This document shows, piece by piece, positions 16,471 through 22,891 of a DNA stretch of 38,570 bases (positions within the stretch are counted from its first letter, which is position 1; each line of letters begins with the position of its first letter). Origin of the DNA: Rhodoferax sp. (GTDB taxonomy: Bacteria; Pseudomonadota; Gammaproteobacteria; Burkholderiales; Burkholderiaceae_C); contig NZ_JAAFHA010000033.1 in the NCBI RefSeq assembly GCF_010365055.1, positions 1 through 38,570 on the forward strand, read 5' to 3'. Below the pieces are notes generated by a model, which worked only from the letters and a program-made list of their open reading frames with translations, made no database searches and was not told where the DNA came from. The translations under genes and the position numbers were made by a program.

Positions 16471-16908
16471 TTAAAGTTGCTCAGGCAACCGGGCGCGCAA
16501 TTCTTCGGGCCGTAGCGCGGTGTAATCCTTGTCCAATTCCATAGACACCAGCGCACTAAGCGGTGCGCCGAAGTTCGCGCGCAACAGACCGAGAAACATG
16601 GGCGCGACCACCAGAACGAGACGCCCAAATGCATTGTCCACGCGCCCTTGCTCGAGCCGATCCGCGATCAACTTGGCGAAGCGGATCTGCTCCTGTTTCT
16701 TGGGATCGACCTCGACTTCCATCGCATGGCGCCCCTCGCCATGGCTGTCGAAGCTGCGCCCGGGCCGGTCGCTAACGAGGTCCATCTGCTTCGCGCGCGC
16801 ATCGGGGTTGTCAAAGGTCGCAAGCTCGGTCAAGGGCGCCGTCGGCGAGTCTGCGGAAAAGAGGGTGGCGTTGCCGCTGTTCGCAGCGAGAATCCATATT
16901 TTGATCAT
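16471..16908 (-). CDS. Host attachment family protein
   Basis: A 145-residue protein of the 'host attachment protein' family (PF10116), beginning with the typical MIKIWILAANSGNATLF strand. It contains the family's RSFDSHGEGRHAMEVEVDPKKQEQIRFAKLIADRLEQG region (here seen in parts) and the closing LRPEELRARLPEQL. The name comes from an Agrobacterium attachment phenotype, and the fold resembles release-factor-like domains. The biochemical role is unknown, and in islands like this it is often a stress-associated small protein. The start at 16908 has AGAGGAAATATC before it. A longer frame adds 16 unlikely residues. Confidence 0.87.
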   Translation of the reverse strand: MIKIWILAANSGNATLFSADSPTAPLTELATFDNPDARAKQMDLVSDRPGRSFDSHGEGRHAMEVEVDPKKQEQIRFAKLIADRLEQGRVDNAFGRLVLVVAPMFLGLLRANFGAPLSALVSMELDKDYTALRPEELRARLPEQL

Positions 16909-17051
16909 GATATTTCCTCTAAAAGTTACTCGACAATATTGTTGGCGGCTTCGCACACCACGCGTGCGCCCAACTCTCGGGCCAGTCTACCCATCCATGT
17001 GTACTCGCAAATGCACTGACTTCGATTGGTTGTTTTTGTACCACGGTTCGA

Positions 17052-17183
17052 TCAAGCCCCGATGACAGCCTCGGCGATACGCTTGCCGATATTCTTGTCG
17101 ATATTGCGCCAGTACTCGAAGGCGCGCTGCAGAACAGGCTCGGAGACGCCGTTGCTCAGATGACCGACCACATTCGCTACCCG
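17052..17183 (-). pseudogene. Catalase C-terminal fragment
   Basis: About 43 codons in one frame read RVANVVGHLSNGVSEPVLQ, then RAFEYWRNIDKNIGKRIAEA and a stop. This resembles the extreme C-terminus of heme catalases, where a VGHL/SNIAGHL-like strand is followed by helices ending in a V/I-D-x-x-x-G-x-R-I/V segment. No other catalase sequence is present. It abuts the PPK2 fragment in a different frame at about 17178-17186, so the two were joined by a deletion that removed the end of ppk2 and most of the catalase gene. The assignment is by eye from the motif pattern. Confidence 0.65.
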
Positions 17184-17394
17184 CGGTGTCCATGGCCTGG
17201 AACACCAGCAGCAAGGCGTGGCGGTTCGACGCGTAGAGCAGACGCTGCTGGTCGCTGAGCTGATCGACCTGGTCCTCCAGCCGTTTGCGGTACGCCTTCT
17301 TCGACTTGCAAATCGGTTTGACGTTCGTCGCCCAAAGGCCGAGGTCAACCTCGTCGCCCTCGCGGAGTTTGAATGCATTGGCGTCGATTTTCAT
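17184..17394 (-). pseudogene. PPK2 N-terminal fragment
   Basis: The first 70 codons of a PPK2 enzyme with an intact AAGGAG ribosome binding site: MKIDANAFKLREGDEVDLG, then KAYRKRLEDQVDQLSDQQRL, and LYASNRHALLLVFQAMDTAG. The sequence stops being PPK2 exactly at the Walker A glycine, so the lysine and the whole catalytic core are missing. After the junction the frame runs through the catalase remnant out of frame to a stop at 16987. The product would be inactive. It is related to, but clearly different from, the intact PPK2 at 5918-6805, so it is not a recent duplicate of that gene. Confidence 0.88.
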
Positions 17395-17467
17395 GAGAAC
17401 TCCTTGCTGGTCATATGTGCCCCGGCGGCAAAACTCTGTGAGCGAGCGGCGCAAGCGCGCGCCGGGT

Positions 17468-20380
17468 TCAGAGTCGTCGCACCAGCTTTCGCCCTTCACT
17501 GAACCAGAGCACCCCGCTGGCCATCGCCACACACACGCCCCACTGGCCTGCCGAGAGCGGCACCGTGCCGAAGGCCTGGTTCAGAAAAGGCAGGTGCACC
17601 ACAGCCGCTTGCAGTGCCGCCGACAAGGCCACCGCCGCCCACAGCCAATGGTTCGAGAACGCCCCCCGGAACGCTGATACGGTGGCCGAACGCGCGTTGA
17701 AGCAGTTGAACAACTGCGTCAGTACCAGCACCGTGAAGGCGGCGGTGCGCGCCAGTTCCAGGCTGTGCGGGCCGGCGCCCAGCCAGGCGTCCACCGGCTC
17801 GATCAACCCGCCGGGCAGGAACAGGTCCAGCGTCAGCAAGGTCAGTACCGCCATCACCACGCCGCCCTCCAGTACACCCAGCCCCATGCGGGCATCGATG
17901 ATGCGCTGGCTGCGCGGGCGCGGCTTGCGCGCCATGACGTCGTCGGCGATCGGGTCCACGCCCATGGCCAGCGCAGGCCCGGTGTCGGTGATCAGGTTGA
18001 TCCACAGGATCTGCGTGGCCAGCAGCGGCAGCACCACCGCGCCACCCGATCCGGTGGCCGTGGCCTTCAGGCCGATGACACCCGCCCCCACCACACCAGC
18101 GAACACTGTCAAGACCTCGGCCAAGTTTGACGACAGCAGGTAGCGCAGGAACTTGCGGATGTTGTCGAGCACGCCACGCCCCTCGCGCACTGCCAGCACG
18201 ATGGTGGCGAAGTGGTCGTCGGCCAGGATCATGCGGGCCGCCTCCTTGGTCACCTCGGTGCCCGCCACGCCCATCGCCACGCCGATGTCGGCAGCCTTGA
18301 GTGCCGGGGCGTCGTTGACACCATCACCTGTCATCGCCACCACGTTGCCGCTGCTCTGCAGCGCGCTCACGATGCGCAGCTTGTGCCTGGGCGCCACGCG
18401 GGCGAACACCGAGGTCTGCAGCACGGCGGCGGTGAAGGCGGCATCGTCCTCCAGCTTGTCAAGCTCGATGCCGGTGAGCACCGGTGCACCGGCGCTGGCG
18501 TCGGTGTTGGCGATGCCCAAATCAGCCGCAATGCTCGCTGCCGTGCGCGGGTGGTCGCCGGTGATCATGATCACGCGGATGCCAGCCTCTCTGGCCTCGG
18601 CGATGGCCACGGCCGCCTCTTCGCGTGGCGGGTCGATGATGCCCACGGTGCCGAGGTACTCCAGACCTTGCTCAAGCGCGGCCGCCTCCTCCGCGTCGGC
18701 CGGGATCTGCGCGTCGGGTGCCAGCGTGCGGCGCGCCACGGCCAGTGTGCGCAGTGCGTCACCGGTCATGGCCGCCACGTCGGCCAGCACCTGCGCGTGC
18801 AAGGCGGCATCGAACGCCACCGTGTCCTCGCCCTGGCGGGCGTGGGTGCAGTGCGCCAGCAGCACATCGGGTGCGCCCTTGACAAAGAGCACATGCGCGT
18901 CGCCGTCGGCATGGTCCACCACCAGCACCGACATCATCTTGCGCTGCGAGGTGAAGGGAGTCTCGCCAATGCGCTCGAAGCGTTCCTTCGCCTCAAGCGC
19001 GGACTCGCCTGTCTCCCGTTGGTCCGGGTCGCCCAGCTTGCGTTCGGCCACCAGAAACGCAGCTTCCGTCGGGTCGCCCTGGATCGTCCATGCGCCGGTC
19101 TCATCCTGCTGCAGTTGGGCATTGCCGGCCAGGCTGCCACCGCGCAGCACGGCCTGCAGCTCGCTGCGCAGCGGGCCTTCGGGCATTTCCGCACCGGCCG
19201 TCTCGGCGCGCCCCTCGGGGGCGTAGCCCACGCCGGTGATGTCGCTGCGCCCCGAGGCCGTCATCACCCGCTGCACCGTCATCTCGCCGCGCGTCAGCGT
19301 ACCGGTCTTGTCCGACGCGATGACGGACGCCGACCCGAGCGTCTCGACCGAGGCCAGCTTCTTGACGATGGCATGGTGGCGCGCCATGCGGCGCACGCCC
19401 ATCGCTAGCACCACCGACAGGATCGCAGGCAGGCCCTCGGGCACGGCGGCCACGGCCAGCGACACGCCCAGCAGCAGCACCGTTACGACATCGGCCACGC
19501 CCTGGAGGTTGGAGATGAGCAGGATCGTAGCCACCACGACGCCGGCAATCGCCAGTGCCGCGATGCCCAGCACCTTGCCCAGGTGCGCAATCTCAACCTG
19601 CAGCGGCGTCGGCGCGTCGGGCGTGGTGTCCAGCAGGGTGGCGATGCCGCCCATCTCGGTCTTCATGCCGGTAGCGGTGACGATGGCGTGCCCAGTGCCC
19701 TGCGCGACCGCCGTGCCCTTGAAGACCATGTTCAGCCGATCGCCCAGCGCCGCGGGCCCGGGCAGCAGCGCCGCATCCTTCAGCACCGCCTCGCTCTCGC
19801 CCGTCAAAGGCGCCTCCAGCAGCTTCAACGCGGCGGCTTGCGCCAGGCGCGCATCGGCACCCACGGCGTCGCCCTCGCTAAGCACCAGCACGTCGCCCTT
19901 GACGAGCTCGGCGCTGGGCACCCGGGCGACGGCGCCGTCGCGCAGCACGGCCGAGGTGGCGGTGGTCATCTTCGCCAGCGCCGCGACCGCCTGTGCCGCC
20001 TTGGCCTCCTGCAGCCAGCCCAGCACCGCATTCAGCACCACCACGAACGCGATGACGATCGCATCGAGCGGCCAGCCGGCTGCACCGGGTCGGCCCCGGC
20101 CTTCGAACCACCAGGCGGCCACGGCCACGGCCGCTGCCGCACCCAGCAGGTAGACCAGCGGATCTTGCAACTGCGCCAACGCTCGCCGCCACGCGGGCAC
20201 GGGGGGCACCGCGCGCAATTCGTTGGGGCCGTCTGCATGCAGCCGTTTGGCCGCCTCTCCGGCGCCAAGGCCGCGCTCCAGGTCGGTGCCGAGGGTCAGG
20301 GCCAGGTCGGCGACGTTGATCAGCGACGGGTCGTCCGGGGGCGCGGCACCCGGCGCTGGGACAGGTTGTTGCGGGCGCAC
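17468..20380 (-). CDS. P-type cation-transporting ATPase (P2/Ca2+-ATPase-like)
   Basis: A 970-residue P-type ATPase. Order: N-terminal cation-ATPase domain (GLGAGEAAKRLHADGPNEL), actuator with LTGESEAVLK, the M4 motif VAAVPEGLPAIL, phosphorylation motif DKTGTLT with Asp357, the hinge MTGDGVNDAPALK, then M5 SSNLAEVLTVF and M6 NLITDTGPALAMGVDP. The M4 PEGLP, the M5 Asn/Glu and the M6 Asn-x-x-Thr-Asp are the ligands of calcium pumps, so Ca2+ export is the best guess; Na+ or Mn2+ cannot be excluded. The start is GTG at 20380, 94 bases after the hemerythrin stop. It lies in a minus-strand stress gene series. Confidence 0.93.
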   Translation of the reverse strand: MRPQQPVPAPGAAPPDDPSLINVADLALTLGTDLERGLGAGEAAKRLHADGPNELRAVPPVPAWRRALAQLQDPLVYLLGAAAAVAVAAWWFEGRGRPGAAGWPLDAIVIAFVVVLNAVLGWLQEAKAAQAVAALAKMTTATSAVLRDGAVARVPSAELVKGDVLVLSEGDAVGADARLAQAAALKLLEAPLTGESEAVLKDAALLPGPAALGDRLNMVFKGTAVAQGTGHAIVTATGMKTEMGGIATLLDTTPDAPTPLQVEIAHLGKVLGIAALAIAGVVVATILLISNLQGVADVVTVLLLGVSLAVAAVPEGLPAILSVVLAMGVRRMARHHAIVKKLASVETLGSASVIASDKTGTLTRGEMTVQRVMTASGRSDITGVGYAPEGRAETAGAEMPEGPLRSELQAVLRGGSLAGNAQLQQDETGAWTIQGDPTEAAFLVAERKLGDPDQRETGESALEAKERFERIGETPFTSQRKMMSVLVVDHADGDAHVLFVKGAPDVLLAHCTHARQGEDTVAFDAALHAQVLADVAAMTGDALRTLAVARRTLAPDAQIPADAEEAAALEQGLEYLGTVGIIDPPREEAAVAIAEAREAGIRVIMITGDHPRTAASIAADLGIANTDASAGAPVLTGIELDKLEDDAAFTAAVLQTSVFARVAPRHKLRIVSALQSSGNVVAMTGDGVNDAPALKAADIGVAMGVAGTEVTKEAARMILADDHFATIVLAVREGRGVLDNIRKFLRYLLSSNLAEVLTVFAGVVGAGVIGLKATATGSGGAVVLPLLATQILWINLITDTGPALAMGVDPIADDVMARKPRPRSQRIIDARMGLGVLEGGVVMAVLTLLTLDLFLPGGLIEPVDAWLGAGPHSLELARTAAFTVLVLTQLFNCFNARSATVSAFRGAFSNHWLWAAVALSAALQAAVVHLPFLNQAFGTVPLSAGQWGVCVAMASGVLWFSEGRKLVRRL

Positions 20381-20474
20381 TGGCTTTAGTAGTCGAGAGC
20401 GTCGGCCAGCGATTCGGCGCTGCCGATCCCCGACTCTCCGTCTAAGAAGGCAGGGGTCTGCATTGCCGTCAGTG

Positions 20475-20942
20475 TCACTCTGCCGTCGGCGCGCGCGGGC
20501 TTAAGCGCTGACGCACCACCTGGCCAACCAGCACTGCCGCCGGGTACATCACCTCTTCCTCGGTGCGCGCGTGTTCGGTCAAGGCTTCGGCGAAGGTGAC
20601 GATGTCGCTGCGGCCCGTTCGCGCGGCGGCATCGCGCAAGGTGTTCAAGGCGGCGACGATGGCCTTGTGTTCGGCGAGCATCTGCGGCAACTCGGCCTCG
20701 AGTTGGTCGGTGAGCGTCAGCACCTCGGCCATCTCGGCACTCCATTCGCCGCGCGCCAGCGCCGCGAGCAGCCCCAGCGGTGGCAGCGCGAACTGGTCTT
20801 CCTTGACGAAGTGCGGGTGCATCAGCTGCGCCAGCGTCTTGGCCGCTTCGCCGACTTCACCCTCGGCTTGTGTGGCCAGACGCAGCTCCTCATGCAGGGC
20901 CTCATGTTCGTGTTGCAGCGGCAGGGGAATTGTGAACTTCAT
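20475..20942 (-). CDS. Hemerythrin domain protein
   Basis: A 155-residue four-helix hemerythrin-like protein. Candidate diiron ligands are His11, His13 and His17 (QHEHEALHEEL), His42 and His44 with Glu48 (HPHFVKEDQ), His92 (EHKAIVAAL), and His124 with Glu128-130 (HARTEEEVMYPAA). Such proteins bind O2 or NO, or repair iron centres; which applies is unknown. GAGGAG precedes the ATG. The start overlaps the stop of a 9-codon mini-ORF (20939-20965). The P-type ATPase follows 94 bases downstream on the same strand. Confidence 0.9.
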   Translation of the reverse strand: MKFTIPLPLQHEHEALHEELRLATQAEGEVGEAAKTLAQLMHPHFVKEDQFALPPLGLLAALARGEWSAEMAEVLTLTDQLEAELPQMLAEHKAIVAALNTLRDAAARTGRSDIVTFAEALTEHARTEEEVMYPAAVLVGQVVRQRLSPRAPTAE

Positions 20943-20965
20943 GATGGGCTCCTCGGGGTTTTCAT
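20939..20965 (-). other. Mini-ORF (MKTPRSPS) leading the hemerythrin gene
   Basis: Eight codons and a stop, preceded by AGAAGGAG six bases before its ATG, a better ribosome binding site than that of many genes here. Its TGA overlaps the hemerythrin ATG as ATGA. It may be a coupling leader peptide or the truncated beginning of a lost gene. Confidence 0.45.
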
Positions 20966-20989
20966 ATGCATCTCCTTCTGGTTTGCGGC

Positions 20990-21049
20990 CGGCACCCCGT
21001 GCTGTCGGGTGACTGACCTGTCGGTATCGATGTCGGGGCCGTGCTTGAC
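20990..21049 (-). pseudogene. PRC-barrel protein fragment
   Basis: About 20 codons, VKHGPDIDTDRSVTRQHGVP, match 13 of 20 positions of the linker region of the intact PRC-barrel protein at 27216-28034 (VKNSPDIDTDKPVSRQHEVQ). The nucleotide match runs continuously on both sides of an 8-base variable patch. Neither flank continues the protein, so it is a scrap of a diverged second copy. Confidence 0.7.
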
Positions 21050-21276
21050 TTACTCACAGGTCAGCAAGACCGGCAACAGCATGGACACTCGGCGGGTGCC
21101 TGGTCCATGAACGGCGTACCCGGAGAACGAATGTCCAGTATGCGCATTCGTCGGCGCCCCGTCTGTGCGCTGGCGCACAAGGTGTGCCGGCGCCAATGAC
21201 CAGCAGGTCGTAGGGGTCAGCGGCGCCCTGGCAACCAGCTTGGACCGAGACAGGGCACGACGAAGTGGTGTCGGTG
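21050..21276. other. Decayed intergenic DNA between the glucanase and hemerythrin genes
   Basis: No intact gene is present. On the minus strand, 21178-21220 reads DPYDLLVIGAGT, which resembles the dinucleotide-binding start of a flavoprotein; the frame then continues without further resemblance. Together with the neighbouring PRC-barrel scrap, this suggests a graveyard of deleted island genes. Confidence 0.4.
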
Positions 21277-22620
21277 TCATGGCGGCCCGCCTTCAGTCAA
21301 CCAGCCGCCACGAAAGCCCGCGCGGTGCAGGCCGGTGCGGATTGCCGCCGAACGCTTGAGCAGCCGCCACACAAGGCCGGAGCGGGCGTTCTCGATCATC
21401 AGCACGATCATGCCTTGGTCGAGGCCGAAGCGGCCGTCCGAGATCCAGCCTGCCGGGGCGCCCTTGCCGACGCCTCGCACCGTGTCGTTGTAACCGCTGG
21501 CGAGCGCGCTGCGGTCGCTGGGTGGCGAGCCGCGCGCCAGCAGGCGTCGCACGGCCGGCAGCACGATCTCGGGAGCGAAGGCCAGCGATGCCAGCACCGA
21601 AGGGCCGCTGAGCGTGCCGTCATCGGGGCCCCAGGGCACGCCACGCGCGGCATAGCCGTAGAACGACTGGCGTCGCCCGGCCACGCGCTGGCGCGCCGTC
21701 CTGGGCCCGTCGCCGGCCGACAGGCCCCAGCCGTCCTTGTCGTAGCCGACGAAGCTGTGCGGGTTGCGGATTGCGTACTCGCGCTGCACGTAGGTGGCGC
21801 GGTGGCTATTCTCGAAGTAGTCGCAGTCCTTCTCGCGCATGAAGCGGTCGCGGATGCCACGGAAGTCGATCCAGGCGTGTGAGAACTGGTGGATGAACAG
21901 CGGCCCGGCAAAGAGATGATCGATGCCATACAGGTTCTTCCACTGATAGGTAGAGGTCCACGAGGAGAAACTGCCTGCGGTCAATGGATGGGTCGGCGAC
22001 CCCAGGCCCAGCGCGTAGAGCAGCAACGCCTCGCTGTAACCGTTCCAAGCGTGGTTCAGAAAGCCGCGGCCGGGCTTCCAGCCGTGCACCAAGGCAGCGC
22101 CCTGGGGCTGCGCCCAGCACCAGTCGACGCGCCGGTACAGCGCATCGGCCAGCGTACGCAACTCGGCCTCGTTCGCGGTCGCAGCCGTAAAGTAGGCCGC
22201 CGCCGTCAGCATCCCGGCCAGCAGCAGCGCGGTGTCGATCAGCGAAACCTCGCAACGCCAGGCGCGGGCGCCGCTGTCCATGTGCAGGAAGTGGAAGTAG
22301 AAGCCCTTGTACCCGGTCGAATCAGGTGTGCCGCTCTGATCGCTGTCGCCAAAGAAGCGTAGTGCGGACAGGCTGCGCCGAAGTGCTTCGGCGCGCGTCA
22401 TCCAGCCGCGCTCCACCCCCACCGGGTAGGCCGACAGGGCGAAGCCAACGACCGCGATGCTGGCGTGCGAACCCGGCCGCGAGGTGTCGGCCACCAGGCC
22501 GTTGCTGCCCCCGCCGTGTTCGAAGAAATAGTCGAAAGCGGCGCGCTGAAGGCCGTCCAGCATGGCCTCGTCGACCGGCGACATGGGCTCGGCCGTGGCC
22601 ATGGTCGACGCAGTGCTCAT
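21277..22620 (-). CDS. Glucoamylase-like glycoside hydrolase (GH144/PF10091 type)
   Basis: A 447-residue (alpha/alpha)6-barrel glycosidase of the putative glucoamylase family PF10091, related to GH144 endo-beta-1,2-glucanases and the C-terminal part of cyclic beta-1,2-glucan synthases. Blocks: QRAAFDYFFEHGGGSNGLVADTS in two parts at the N-terminus, FLNHAWNGYSEALLLYALGLG, YGIDHLFAGPLFIHQFSHAW followed by IDFRGIRD, and FGLDQGMIVLMIENARSGL near the end. No signal peptide is visible in MSTASTMATAEPMSPVDEAM, so it would act in the cytosol unless the start is wrong. Its ATG overlaps the stop of the small frameshifted gene. Activity on internal glucans feeding the adjacent pentose phosphate enzymes is an inference. 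Confidence 0.87.
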   Translation of the reverse strand: MSTASTMATAEPMSPVDEAMLDGLQRAAFDYFFEHGGGSNGLVADTSRPGSHASIAVVGFALSAYPVGVERGWMTRAEALRRSLSALRFFGDSDQSGTPDSTGYKGFYFHFLHMDSGARAWRCEVSLIDTALLLAGMLTAAAYFTAATANEAELRTLADALYRRVDWCWAQPQGAALVHGWKPGRGFLNHAWNGYSEALLLYALGLGSPTHPLTAGSFSSWTSTYQWKNLYGIDHLFAGPLFIHQFSHAWIDFRGIRDRFMREKDCDYFENSHRATYVQREYAIRNPHSFVGYDKDGWGLSAGDGPRTARQRVAGRRQSFYGYAARGVPWGPDDGTLSGPSVLASLAFAPEIVLPAVRRLLARGSPPSDRSALASGYNDTVRGVGKGAPAGWISDGRFGLDQGMIVLMIENARSGLVWRLLKRSAAIRTGLHRAGFRGGWLTEGGPP

Positions 22621-22891
22621 GCTGGCGACGCCAGTGCCGCCAGCCGCTTCTTCTGCTCACCAGTGGCTGGTGCCTCGATGCGGTCCTTGATGACGACCAG
22701 ACTACTCATCGCGTGGATAGACGGCAGGTCCATGCGGATCTGGCCGTCCCAGCCCAGCCCAGCGGGTCGACGCCGATTAGCACGATTGCATCGCGGACCG
22801 CATGCATGTCGATCACCTGATCAAGGTCGTCGACGTAGTTGCCCAGGAAGTCGTGGTGGTGCGGGCGGTCATGCAGGGCCTTGTGCGCCAT
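22617..22891 (-). pseudogene. Small unknown gene broken by a 5-bp tandem duplication
   Basis: Between transketolase and the glucanase lies an approximately 90-codon gene I do not recognise. The first frame starts at 22891 (MAHKALHDRPHHHDFLGNYV, then DDLDQVIDMHAVRDAIVLIG and VDPLGW) and would stop early. At 22746-22762 the GGGCT unit is doubled; removing one copy restores the frame, giving LGWDGQIRMDLPSIHAMSSL, then VVIKDRIEAPATGEQKKRLA and a TGA at 22617. That stop overlaps the glucanase ATG as ATGA, which shows the second frame is the ancestral coding one. The beginning overlaps the transketolase end by 23 bases. Slippage or assembly error at the repeat is possible. Confidence 0.75.

Noticed and set aside
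16987..17532. A 181-codon frame covering the PPK2 fragment
   Set aside because: Only its middle is PPK2. The start lies before the real ribosome binding site, and the end is the catalase remnant and spacer read out of frame.
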